Shown piece by piece: positions 50,179-58,688 of a DNA stretch of 64,000 nucleotides. Each line of letters begins with the position of its first letter. Position 1 is the first letter of the stretch. The position numbers and the translations under genes were made by a program. The stretch covers positions 1-64,000 of the forward strand of contig CBDUTJ010000005.1 in assembly GCA_965370415.1 (NCBI GenBank), in the 5' to 3' direction. Source of the DNA: JACNIV01 sp965370415. GTDB taxonomy: Bacteria; Cloacimonadota; Cloacimonadia; Cloacimonadales; TCS61. Under the pieces are notes generated by a model, which ran no database searches, was not told the DNA's origin, and saw nothing but the letters and a program-made list of their open reading frames with translations.

Positions 50179-50865
50179 CTACATTCTTTCCAAACAACTT
50201 TTTGTCTTACACAAAGAACAAAAAGAAAAATTATTTTTAAATTTATGAATACTCTTCTTCCCAGCGATCAGAACACCCGAAACCGATTTGAGAGGGATCA
50301 TCAAAAAACTATCATTTAAAGTTATTCCGATCTTTTCCGGATGTAAAAATCCAAAAAGTTTCTTCTGTCCTGAAATATCCCAACCGCAATATCCGGGACT
50401 GTAAGCAAGTGTTAAAATTTCTTTTCGGTGCATTCGGTGTTTTTCAGTGTTCAATATTTCCAGCTTTTTAACAGCATTATCCGCAGCCAGCGAAGCGATA
50501 TTATCCAGCATCGAACCCAGAGCAAAATCATTTTCTTTGAAAAGAGTTTCAATTTTTTCGCTCACTTCCTTTCCCATCGTGAGAGCAAAAAGAGAAAGAT
50601 TATCAGCTTTTGGAAAAATTTGTTCAACAGGTGTCTCAGCAGAATTATTTCCTTCCCCTTTTAAGATTATTTCAAATTCTTCCTTTGAAATTTCAGAATA
50701 GATTGCGAGCGGTTTTAATTTTTCCCGGAATATTTTTATTGCTTCCGAATAAAGTCGTTGAATTTTTTCTGAAACAAAGTCAATTTTCGGAATCCCGAAT
50801 TCTTTAAAAACGATATCTTTTTCAGGTTGGATGTCTTTTATCTTAAAACTGATGATCTTATTCAT
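50179..50865 (-). CDS. B12-dependent methionine synthase activation-domain protein with repeat insertion
   Basis: A 228-residue homologue of the MetH reactivation module. The C-terminal half has LAYSPGYCGWDISGQKKLF and IPLKSVSGVLIAG, the SAM-binding signature of that domain. A Cys-rich end (FCSLCKTKSCLERM) follows. Between LEIL and ILTLAYSP the protein carries NTEKHRMHRKE, translated from a CGGTG-type repeat in its antisense orientation. It probably reduces and remethylates inactive cob(II)alamin in the neighbouring corrinoid protein. Its ATG shares one base with the MttB stop. Confidence 0.9.
   Translation of the reverse strand: MNKIISFKIKDIQPEKDIVFKEFGIPKIDFVSEKIQRLYSEAIKIFREKLKPLAIYSEISKEEFEIILKGEGNNSAETPVEQIFPKADNLSLFALTMGKEVSEKIETLFKENDFALGSMLDNIASLAADNAVKKLEILNTEKHRMHRKEILTLAYSPGYCGWDISGQKKLFGFLHPEKIGITLNDSFLMIPLKSVSGVLIAGKKSIHKFKNNFSFCSLCKTKSCLERM
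50422..50455 (+). repeat. CGGTG-type repeat inside the activation-domain gene
   Basis: On the plus strand TTTTCGGTGCATTCGGTG then TTTTTCAGTGTTCAAT. It is close to the right copy at 40914, and the gene stays in frame through it (NTEKHRMHRKE). Orientation relative to the host gene is opposite to that in alaS. Confidence 0.8.
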
Positions 50866-52316
50866 TAATTTCTTTCAGGAAGTTTATCCTGACTATATTT
50901 TTTAGCTTCATTCTCCATTAATTTTATTAAATCGTTTTTGATCTCATTCGGCAAACTCGAAGGTTTATAATTATGGATTAATTTCTCCACTTCGGTGTGT
51001 GCTCTTTCTTCCAGTGTCGTTTTACCTTCTGCGATCCATCTCGGTCTGTTTGCTCGATTTATAACTTCGCCAGGAAAATAATGTTCTTTTTTAAGATATT
51101 TTCGGGTATGTTTGGAAATCAAGAGATGATTCTCTTTCAGTAATTCTTCAAAGATAGGAATAGATGGAAAATCTTCTTTCGGTTCGATTCCCTCTATCAT
51201 TCTCAGGTTCATTCCGCAAATTTCATTATCCAGAACCAGTTTTTCCAGACTGATACAACTTTCAAAATCGAGCATTCCCGGACCTGAAATATTATTTATT
51301 CCAGATAAAGCAGCAAGGGTCGCTCCCATTCCGGATTCGAGTCCAGCCTGAGCGTCGAGCTGTTTGGCATCGCTCAAAGAAATATATGCCTGCGTGGGAA
51401 TTCCCAAAAATTTCCCGATCTCATTGTAAGCACAATCTATCATCATTGTTTCCACAGCTCCCATCGGAGTGGTTTCATAGCGAACATCAAATATTGCAGG
51501 AGAGCCGCCATATAGCATCGGAGTTCCAGGATTTGCAAGCTGGCTGATTACAATTCCGCTCAAAGTTTCTATAGTATGCTGAATTAATGATCCTGTCAGC
51601 GTTACAGGTGCAATAAAACCGGAAAGCGGCATTGAGATAAATTCAACCGGAATGGAATATCTTGCACAATCCAGAACATTCTGGGAAGTAATATCACTCC
51701 ATTTCAAAGGAGATGTGGGACAGCAGGAAAAAACCGTTAAGGGTTTTTCCTTCAGATTCTTTTCATTTCCCCGAACAGCAAGCTGAAAATCCTTCATAAT
51801 TTCAAAAGACTCCATCGTGAAAGTTCCTGTTACGACAGGTTTTTCGCAATATAAAAGACTCAAGAAAAGACGATAGCTATCGGATATTTTTTCGTGAACA
51901 TCAGCCGGAATCAAAGCAGTGCTCTGCGAAGCAATATGCTTAAGCTGACTTACAACTTTCAGATAATCAATGTAGTCTTCTGTTGATGGATTGCGAATTT
52001 CTTTTGTCTGATAATCCAGGAGATGAAGCGCAGCAGAACCGGGTGTAAAGTGCACTTTATCTCCTGAAAAATCGTTTGTTTCATTTCCGTTGACATCATA
52101 AAGTTTGAACGAATTCGGTGCTGTTTTCAAAGCCTTTTGGATAATATCTTCTGTGAAATAAACCCGATTCTTTTCAATCTTGGCTCCATTATCTGAAAGT
52201 AAAGACAGAACATTCTGATTGTTAATTTCCACGCCCAGTTTACAGAGTATTTCTATTGCTTCATTAATTATCTTTTTGATGAGTTCATCTGCTAGAAATT
52301 TTACTTTGGGTCGCAT
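50865..52316 (-). CDS. MttB-superfamily corrinoid methyltransferase (non-pyrrolysine)
   Basis: A 483-residue TIM-barrel protein of the trimethylamine methyltransferase (MttB) superfamily. Conserved stretches are VHFTPGSAALHLLDYQTKEIR, VFSCCPTSPLKW and GNPGTPMLYGGSPAIFDVRY-like GTPMLYGGSPAIF. No in-frame amber codon interrupts it, so it is not a pyrrolysine enzyme; such relatives demethylate quaternary amines like glycine betaine. ATG 52316 follows GAGGAG. It leads the group MttB-reactivase-corrinoid protein. Substrate unknown. Confidence 0.9.
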   Translation of the reverse strand: MRPKVKFLADELIKKIINEAIEILCKLGVEINNQNVLSLLSDNGAKIEKNRVYFTEDIIQKALKTAPNSFKLYDVNGNETNDFSGDKVHFTPGSAALHLLDYQTKEIRNPSTEDYIDYLKVVSQLKHIASQSTALIPADVHEKISDSYRLFLSLLYCEKPVVTGTFTMESFEIMKDFQLAVRGNEKNLKEKPLTVFSCCPTSPLKWSDITSQNVLDCARYSIPVEFISMPLSGFIAPVTLTGSLIQHTIETLSGIVISQLANPGTPMLYGGSPAIFDVRYETTPMGAVETMMIDCAYNEIGKFLGIPTQAYISLSDAKQLDAQAGLESGMGATLAALSGINNISGPGMLDFESCISLEKLVLDNEICGMNLRMIEGIEPKEDFPSIPIFEELLKENHLLISKHTRKYLKKEHYFPGEVINRANRPRWIAEGKTTLEERAHTEVEKLIHNYKPSSLPNEIKNDLIKLMENEAKKYSQDKLPERN

Positions 52317-52334
52317 ACTAGTCTCCTCAATTCA

Positions 52335-52370
52335 AACTTCCGAAGTTTCAGAAACTTAGGAAGTTTTTTT
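52335..52370 (+). terminator. Strong hairpin with T run upstream of the MttB gene
   Basis: Long imperfect stem: AACTTCC/GGAAGTT outside and AAGTTT/AAACTT inside with loop CAG; seven T follow on the plus strand. No plus-strand gene precedes it. On the minus strand it lies between the ABC fragment and the MttB start without a T run, so it could also be a leader structure. Function uncertain. Confidence 0.5.
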
Positions 52371-52371
52371 A

Positions 52372-52506
52372 CTAGTTGATAGCTTTCTGCATCATCTTAA
52401 TAGTGTAGAGTTGCCCTGTATTGATTAAAACAATAAGAAAAATTCCAAAAATTAGTTTTTGAATATTCTTTTTAATGAAATGAGTAACTTTCTCTAAGGT
52501 TTTCAT
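52372..52506 (-). pseudogene. 5' fragment of an ABC exporter gene, duplicate of 45931-47670
   Basis: From ATG 52506 (overlapping the PLD gene stop as ATGA) 44 codons read MKTLEKVTHFIKKNIQKLIF and continue to GQLYTIKMMQKAIN, then TAG. Residues match the first 43 of the 579-residue ABC half (MKTFEKVTPFIKKNIPKLIF...) at about four in five positions, and nucleotides match as well. The rest of the gene is missing; a stop interrupts the homology. It is a decayed partial duplication. Confidence 0.85.
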
Positions 52507-53348
52507 TTATTAATTTTAAATCTATCAACAGCAATAATAAAATTCACTACTTCTTCTACAAACACCTCAGCTTCATTGCTAATAATTTCATGAACAACTA
52601 TACTGCTATAACTATGTGATGAAGCTCCCCAAATCATGTTATAATGATTATCTTCACCCTTAACAATCTCTAATTCTAAATTACATAGTTTTTCAATGTG
52701 CTTGATTTTAGCTGGTATCAATTCAAATTCTTTACCTGATAAAATTCCAGATATTGATAAGAAATTATCATTTTGATCATCGGAACTAAAATATACTTCG
52801 TAGTTATTAATTCCTGTGTTAATTCTTATAGTCCAATCATCTACCCAAACTTTAACATTTTTATAGATATCTTCTTTATTTAATCTAACATTAATCGAAT
52901 CAATAATATCATCAATATCGGTACATTGATCTTCATCAATATCAAATTTTAAATACCTTTTGCAGAAATTTAGCAATTCAATTAATTCCTGCTTGGTTTC
53001 TGTAATATATCCGATTTCTAAGGAATTTATTTCAGAATTCAGTAGCAAATTCAATGAAGTGACAATACCATATTTTTCATTTAGGTATAACTTACAGTGT
53101 AAATCTGGAATTTTTTGAAAATCAATATTATTTTTATTTAAATCTTCAAAGGTATCTATATTATCTTCTCCTTTCTTAACAAAAACATATAATGGAATAT
53201 TTCTCGATTTTAATTGTTCAATTTTTTTTGTTAATCTATACCATTTAGCGATTTTAAAAAATGGAGAAACCAAAATAGCAAATTTGTCACTTTCATCCAA
53301 TAATGTTATGATTTTCCCAGATATTTCAGAGGGCTTTATTAATTTCAT
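52503..53348 (-). CDS. Phospholipase D-like domain protein
   Basis: A 281-residue protein, AT-rich. The N-terminal 150 residues look like a single PLD (HKD) unit: ILVSPFFKIAKWYRLTKK, then the His-Lys motif in DLHCKLYLNEKYGIVTSLN and LLLNSEINSLEIGY. The C-terminal part (150-281) is beta-rich and not recognised. PLD proteins of this size include nucleases and defence effectors; function here is unknown. The gene lies 15 bases after glyQ, where glyS is normally found, and its stop overlaps an ABC-gene fragment. Confidence 0.75.
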   Translation of the reverse strand: MKLIKPSEISGKIITLLDESDKFAILVSPFFKIAKWYRLTKKIEQLKSRNIPLYVFVKKGEDNIDTFEDLNKNNIDFQKIPDLHCKLYLNEKYGIVTSLNLLLNSEINSLEIGYITETKQELIELLNFCKRYLKFDIDEDQCTDIDDIIDSINVRLNKEDIYKNVKVWVDDWTIRINTGINNYEVYFSSDDQNDNFLSISGILSGKEFELIPAKIKHIEKLCNLELEIVKGEDNHYNMIWGASSHSYSSIVVHEIISNEAEVFVEEVVNFIIAVDRFKINK

Positions 53349-53363
53349 AACAAACTTAAAATA

Positions 53364-54209
53364 CTAATCACTGTATTTTTCAATATAAAGCAGAGCACAT
53401 TTTTTGGCCATTGTGCGAATCTTGCCGATATAAGCTGCCCTCTCCGTAACGCTGATAACACCGCGTGCATCCAGAAGATTGAAAGTGTGAGAACATTTCA
53501 ACAAATAATCGTAAGCTGGATAAACCAATTCCTTTTTGATCAACATTTCATGCTGTCTCTCATGATCTTTGAAGGAAGCAAAAAGAGATTTCACGTCTGC
53601 AAGTTTGAAGTTAAACTCAGAAAACTCAACTTCTTTATCAAAAAACAGATCCCCATATTTTGTTATATCGTTCCACCTTAAATCTTTAAAATCATCCACA
53701 TCCTGAATATACATTGCCAGTCGTTCCAATCCATAAGTCAATTCAACACTGATGGGAAACACTTCGATCCCGCCTACCTGCTGAAAATATGTGAACTGGG
53801 AAATTTCCATACCATCCAGCCACACTTCCCAGCCCAGTCCGCTGGCACCCAGGGTTGGTGATTCCCAGTCATCTTCTACAAAACGGATATCGTGTTTTTC
53901 TGTTTCGATGCCAATTACCTGCAGACTTTTCAGATAAAGAATTTGTATATCATCCGGAGATGGTTTGATAATCACTTGAAATTGATAGTAATGCTGCATT
54001 CTATTTGGATTTTCTCCGTAACGACCATCTTTGGGTCTGCGGCAGGGTTGAGCATAAGCTATTGCAGTGGGCTTTTTACCCAGAGCACCAAAAAAAGTGG
54101 CAGGATGGAAAGTTCCTGCTCCCATTTCCATATCATAAGGCTGCAGGATGTTGCATCCGTTTTCTGCCCAGAAGTGCTGTAATTTTAAAATTATATCTTG
54201 AAAATTCAT
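53364..54209 (-). CDS. glyQ: Glycyl-tRNA synthetase alpha subunit, without adjacent beta subunit gene
   Basis: A 281-residue GlyQ: MNFQDIILKLQHFWAENGCN, MEMGAGTFHPATFFGALG and CRRPKDGRYGENPNRMQHYY are class II signatures of the alpha subunit, with LGASGLGWEVWLDGMEISQF and ELTYGLERLAMYIQ. It forms alpha2beta2 with GlyS, which carries the tRNA-binding parts. glyS is normally directly downstream; here a PLD-like gene takes its place. Either glyS is elsewhere or was moved. Lies 11 bases from glnA on the same strand. Confidence 0.97.
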   Translation of the reverse strand: MNFQDIILKLQHFWAENGCNILQPYDMEMGAGTFHPATFFGALGKKPTAIAYAQPCRRPKDGRYGENPNRMQHYYQFQVIIKPSPDDIQILYLKSLQVIGIETEKHDIRFVEDDWESPTLGASGLGWEVWLDGMEISQFTYFQQVGGIEVFPISVELTYGLERLAMYIQDVDDFKDLRWNDITKYGDLFFDKEVEFSEFNFKLADVKSLFASFKDHERQHEMLIKKELVYPAYDYLLKCSHTFNLLDARGVISVTERAAYIGKIRTMAKKCALLYIEKYSD

Positions 54210-54220
54210 CTTTCACCTTT

Positions 54221-55552
54221 CTAATATATTTCCAAATATTTATCTAATTCCCATTTAGTTACCTGGATGCTGTATTCATCCCATTCTCTGGTCTTTGCTT
54301 CCAGATACTTTTCAAAGGTATGCTTTCCCAGAGCATTTTTCATAGTCTTATCTTTTTTTAACATTCGTAATGCCTGCCACAAAGTTGGAGGAATCGTATC
54401 GATCTCCATTTCCTTCAATTTCTCATAACTGAAAAGATAAAGATCTTCTTCCAAAGGTTTTGATGCGGATAGATTGTCCCTGATACCTTCCAGTCCGGCT
54501 TTCAGCATTACAGCAAATGCCAGATAAATATTGCAGCTGGGGTCGGCACTTCTTATTTCCACTCTCGTGGAATCGGGATTTCCCTTGAACGAACTGGGAA
54601 CCCTGATCAGTGCAGACCGGTTCGTTCTTCCCCAACAGATATAGACCGGAGCTTCATAACCGGGAACCAGCCTTTTATAGGAATTCACTGTGGGTGAAAG
54701 AACCGCACTCATCCCTTTGATGTGAGCTAATTGTCCGGCAATATAATTGTATGCGATCTTTGATAATTTATATTCGTCTTTTTCATTATAAAAAACATTT
54801 TTACCTGTTTTAATATCGAACAAACTTTGGTGAACGTGCATTCCTGAACCATTAACATCTGCAATGGGTTTGGGCATAAATGTGGCATGAAGTCCGTGTT
54901 TCTGAGCAATTGCTTTTACAACGAAACGAAGTGTGATCGCATTATCTGCCGTTTTCAGTGCATCGCTGTATTTAAAGGAAATCTCGTGCTGACCGATAGC
55001 TACTTCGTGATGAGTGGTTTCGATCTCGATGCCAAATTTTTCTAAAGCCACGCTCATTTCACGGCGAATATCATAAGCCTCATCAGTAGTCAGATCAAAA
55101 TAACCGGCAGTATCGTGCGGAAGCGGAGAAAGTCCGTTTTCTGTTTTGAAAAGAAAAAATTCCATCTCTGGTCCGGTATTAAAAGTAAACCCTATTTTAT
55201 TTGCTTCTGCAATCGCTTTTTTCAATATAAACCTGGGATCACCGTCAAAAGGTTTTCCATCCGGTGTATGAACATCACAAATAAATCTGGCGGTATTTCC
55301 GTATTCGGATTGCAGCCAGGGAATAACTGCATAAGTATCCAGATCCGGTTTGAGATACATATCACTTTCGCATATCCGGGAAAAACCCAGTATTGAAGAA
55401 CCATCGAACCAGACGCCATCTTTCAAAGCATCGGGAAGTTGTTTTACCGGAATCGTTAAACTTTTAACAATTCCATATAGATCGGTAAATTGTAATTGTA
55501 CAAATTTAACTTTATCTTTTTTTATTATTTCAATGATGTTCGAACTATCCAT
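54221..55552 (-). CDS. glnA: Glutamine synthetase, type I
   Basis: A 443-residue GSI of the short (alpha) type known from firmicutes. It makes glutamine from glutamate, ammonia and ATP. Conserved loops: FDGSSILGFSRICESDM, EMEFFLF, HHEVAIGQHEISFKYSD, MPKPIADVNGSGMHVHQSLFD and RVEIRSADPSCNIYLAFAVM. No MetH/TnrA-type regulators are nearby. ATG follows AGGACAGGAAA. A promoter candidate lies about 35 bases upstream. It heads the glnA-glyQ transcript. Confidence 0.96.
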   Translation of the reverse strand: MDSSNIIEIIKKDKVKFVQLQFTDLYGIVKSLTIPVKQLPDALKDGVWFDGSSILGFSRICESDMYLKPDLDTYAVIPWLQSEYGNTARFICDVHTPDGKPFDGDPRFILKKAIAEANKIGFTFNTGPEMEFFLFKTENGLSPLPHDTAGYFDLTTDEAYDIRREMSVALEKFGIEIETTHHEVAIGQHEISFKYSDALKTADNAITLRFVVKAIAQKHGLHATFMPKPIADVNGSGMHVHQSLFDIKTGKNVFYNEKDEYKLSKIAYNYIAGQLAHIKGMSAVLSPTVNSYKRLVPGYEAPVYICWGRTNRSALIRVPSSFKGNPDSTRVEIRSADPSCNIYLAFAVMLKAGLEGIRDNLSASKPLEEDLYLFSYEKLKEMEIDTIPPTLWQALRMLKKDKTMKNALGKHTFEKYLEAKTREWDEYSIQVTKWELDKYLEIY

Positions 55553-55585
55553 TTTCCTGTCCTTCCTTTAAATATGCTTTAATAG

Positions 55586-55615
55586 TCTATACTTTATTAT
55601 TAGCTATTGAGTCAA
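55586..55615 (-). promoter_or_regulatory. Candidate sigma-70-type promoter for glnA
   Basis: On the minus strand TTGACT (55615-55610), an 18-base spacer and TATAGA (55591-55586) lie 34 bases before the glnA start. The divergent pepF-like gene on the plus strand begins 120 bases away. Confidence 0.5.
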
Positions 55616-55736
55616 GTGGAATTTTCTTCCATGATAGTAAACAAGAAATCCAAATTTTGGGAAAAAACTTGTCAGAATTCAAACCGTCAAAATCTTCGAT
55701 GGAAAATTAAAATCAGCTGGAAAAGGGGACGGTATT

Positions 55737-57458
55737 ATGAACTATACAAATGAAAAAATATTTAAAAGCAAAAGGACTTATTTCCCGGAAGACCTCGATA
55801 TTACCAAATGGGAGAACGTGGAAAAGGAAATGAAAAATCTGGAAGCAGAAAAGATCAATTCTGCTGATGAACTGATAAAGTTCCTGGAAATAGTAGGAGA
55901 GCTTTCCGATATACTTGCCGAAGAAATGGCCTGGCGATACATCACTATGACGCGTTTTGCAGACAAGCCGGAGAACGAAAAGAAATTTAACGAATTCTAT
56001 GCCGGTATTATTGCTAAATGCAAACCTTACGATTTCAAATTTAACAGGAAGTTTTATGACAGTCCTTTTCGCAAAGAATTGAATGAAGAAAAATACGCTC
56101 TTTTAAACAAGATTATTTCCAATGATATCGAACTTTATCGTGAAGAGAACATACCTCTGCAGGTAAAGGAAAAGGAACTGACAAATAAGTATGGAGCAGC
56201 TTTTTCCAAACTTACTGTAAAATACAAAGGTGAAGAAAAAACACTTTCCCAGCTTGCACCATTCCTGAAAGATCCGAATCGCAAAGTGCGTAAAGAAGTG
56301 TGGAACCTACGTATAGACAAAATGATGGAAATGCGGGATGAATTCAACCAGCTTTTTGATGAACTGAAAGAACTCAGGATGCAGCAGGCAAAAAATGCCG
56401 GATTCGATAATTACCGTGATTACATGCATCAGGTAAAAGGACGTTTTTCATACACTCCTGCCGACATCATGAAATTCCATGATGCTGTGGAAAAAGAAGT
56501 GATGCCCTTCCTGAAAGAATTGACCGAAGAAAGAAAGAAAGTTCTTGGGCTGGATTCCGTACGTCCCTGGGATACTTCTGTAGATCTGGATGGCAAAATT
56601 CTAAAGCCATTTAAAACGATCGATGAATTCATCGATAAGGGAATCGACATTCTGCATACGATCAAACCTGAATTTGGTATCCGTTTGAACCTGATGAAAA
56701 ACTCCGAATTCCTGGATCTGGAAAACAGGAAAGGGAAAGCTCCCGGTGGTTATAATTATCCCCTGCAAGAAACAGGTGCTCCCTTTATATTTATGAATGC
56801 TGTGGGATTGCACAGAAATGTAGTGACATTATTACACGAATCCGGTCATGCTATGCATACATTTGCCATGAAAGGCATCAAACTCGATCCCTATAAAGGA
56901 ACACCCAGTGAGATCGCAGAATTAGCTTCCATGAGCATGGAATTCATCTCGATGGATCTTTGGAATGTTTACTACAAAGATGAAGCTGATTTCAAGAAAG
57001 CAAAACGCGATCAACTGAAAGAAGCGTTGGGCTTCTTGCCCTGGTGCATGATAGTAGACGCCTTTCAGCATTGGATATACTTGAATCCCGACCACACAGT
57101 GGAAGAGAGAGAAGAATATTTTGTTTCACTGATGAACCGCTTTGCTTCCGGTGTGGATTGGAACGGATTGGAAGATTTTAAAAAGATCATGTGGCTTTTC
57201 CAATTGCATATTTTTGAAGTTCCTTTCTATTACATCGAGTATGGAATGAGTCAACTTGGCGCTCTTTCAGTTTATAAAAATTACAAAACTTCCGGTAAAG
57301 AAGAAGCGCTGAAAAAATATGAAAACTTCCTGTCGTTGGGATACACAAAACCGGTTAATGAACTTTACGAAGCCGCTGGAGTCAAATTTGATTTCTCGGA
57401 AGAATACGTAAAAAAACTGGTAGATTTTGTAAAAGAAGAGCTGGCAGGGATGAAGTAA
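55737..57458 (+). CDS. M3-family oligoendopeptidase (PepF-like)
   Basis: A 573-residue cytosolic metallopeptidase. The zinc site is HESGH (about residue 367) in LLHESGHAMHTFAMKG, with the third ligand in EIAELASMSMEFISMDLW. N-terminal helices (EEMAWRYITMTRFADKPENE) and KAPGGYNYPLQETGAPFIFMN fit M3 oligoendopeptidases that degrade short peptides. It is divergent from glnA and followed 14 bases later by mnmH, so both may share a transcript. Confidence 0.93.
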   Translation: MNYTNEKIFKSKRTYFPEDLDITKWENVEKEMKNLEAEKINSADELIKFLEIVGELSDILAEEMAWRYITMTRFADKPENEKKFNEFYAGIIAKCKPYDFKFNRKFYDSPFRKELNEEKYALLNKIISNDIELYREENIPLQVKEKELTNKYGAAFSKLTVKYKGEEKTLSQLAPFLKDPNRKVRKEVWNLRIDKMMEMRDEFNQLFDELKELRMQQAKNAGFDNYRDYMHQVKGRFSYTPADIMKFHDAVEKEVMPFLKELTEERKKVLGLDSVRPWDTSVDLDGKILKPFKTIDEFIDKGIDILHTIKPEFGIRLNLMKNSEFLDLENRKGKAPGGYNYPLQETGAPFIFMNAVGLHRNVVTLLHESGHAMHTFAMKGIKLDPYKGTPSEIAELASMSMEFISMDLWNVYYKDEADFKKAKRDQLKEALGFLPWCMIVDAFQHWIYLNPDHTVEEREEYFVSLMNRFASGVDWNGLEDFKKIMWLFQLHIFEVPFYYIEYGMSQLGALSVYKNYKTSGKEEALKKYENFLSLGYTKPVNELYEAAGVKFDFSEEYVKKLVDFVKEELAGMK

Positions 57459-57472
57459 TTTTTTCTTATCCT

Positions 57473-58501
57473 ATGAAAAAAAAATCTATAGAAGATTTCC
57501 TGAAAAAAGCAAATCATCTACCCATCATCGATGTGCGAACACCGGATGAGTTCCAAAAAGGTCATATCCCGTCAGCTTTCAATATTCCCCTGTTTTCCAA
57601 TGAAGAAAGAGCTATCGTCGGTACAAAATACAAACAGGAAAGCCGTGATACAGCATTGCAGGAAGCTCTGGATTTTGTGGCTGCTAAAATTGATGTTTAT
57701 CTGGAACAGCTACACAAAATTCCCTGTGAGAACAAAGAAATCCTGGTGCACTGCTGGCGGGGAGGACTCCGCAGTGCCGGCATGGCAAAGCTGTTCCAGG
57801 CAGATGGTTACAAAGTTCATATTTTAAACGGCGGTTACAAATCATATCGAAATCATATTCGCCAAAGTTTTGAAAAAAAGGCAAAATTAATAATCCTCGG
57901 TGGAATGACCGGCAGCGGTAAAACTGAGATACTCATGGAAATCGGGAAGTTGGGAGAGCAGATACTGAACCTGGAAAAGATCGCCCATCACAAAGGTTCT
58001 GCTTTCGGTTCACTGGGACAGGAAGAACAGCCAACCAGCGAGCAGTTCGAGAATAATCTTTTTGAAGATTGGAAGAAGCTCGACCTAAGCAAACGTATCT
58101 GGCTGGAAGATGAAAGCCAACTCATCGGAAAAGTGCGCATCCCCGACCCACTGTTTAAACAAATGCGCACTGCGAATGTGATCAAACTGGAACTGGATAA
58201 AAAAAAACGCGTTGAACGTTTGATGAAAGAATACACCGGATTCGATACAAAACCCCTGATAGATTCGATCACAAACATTTCCCGCCGGCTGGGTGGGCTG
58301 GATACCAAAAAAGCTATCGAAGCAGTAAAAAAAGGTGACTTCCGAACCGCCATCGATATTGTTTTATCTTATTACGATAAAACCTACACATACGGGCTTG
58401 AGAAAAGGAAAGACCAAACTGTTCTCTCTTTAAAACTTAATGAAGATAATCCCAGAAGAAGTGCTGAGAAAGTAATTGCTTTTGTGAAAGAGAAAATTTG
58501 A
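57473..58501 (+). CDS. mnmH: tRNA 2-selenouridine synthase (MnmH/SelU)
   Basis: A 342-residue fusion. Residues 1-130 form a rhodanese domain with the catalytic Cys in LVHCWRGGLRSAGMA (about residue 93) and IIDVRTPDEFQKGHIPSAFN. From about 140 a P-loop domain begins (LGGMTGSGKTEILMEIG) with DESQLIGKVRIPDPLF. It replaces sulfur by selenium (via geranylation) at U34 of some tRNAs, using selenophosphate. It suggests selenium use in this organism, although selD is not in view. ATG has a weak site. Confidence 0.95.
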   Translation: MKKKSIEDFLKKANHLPIIDVRTPDEFQKGHIPSAFNIPLFSNEERAIVGTKYKQESRDTALQEALDFVAAKIDVYLEQLHKIPCENKEILVHCWRGGLRSAGMAKLFQADGYKVHILNGGYKSYRNHIRQSFEKKAKLIILGGMTGSGKTEILMEIGKLGEQILNLEKIAHHKGSAFGSLGQEEQPTSEQFENNLFEDWKKLDLSKRIWLEDESQLIGKVRIPDPLFKQMRTANVIKLELDKKKRVERLMKEYTGFDTKPLIDSITNISRRLGGLDTKKAIEAVKKGDFRTAIDIVLSYYDKTYTYGLEKRKDQTVLSLKLNEDNPRRSAEKVIAFVKEKI

Positions 58502-58688
58502 CAAATAAATTCCGCTAATGCTTTCTTGTTGTGTGAAATTGGAATGCAAATAAAATTTTTCGGAGTTGCGTATTATGAAGCAAATTCGCAGGTTAATACA
58601 TAGATGGGGCAAAAGCTCCAAATTTACATTTTTTCACCTGAGGTGAGCCCGTTATGCCCTTAAAGATAACGCCAAAATATAGATTGAT

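Noticed and set aside
50865..52316. MttB-like gene as pyrrolysine-containing trimethylamine methyltransferase
   Set aside because: No in-frame amber codon; full-length frame without readthrough, so a non-pyrrolysine member.
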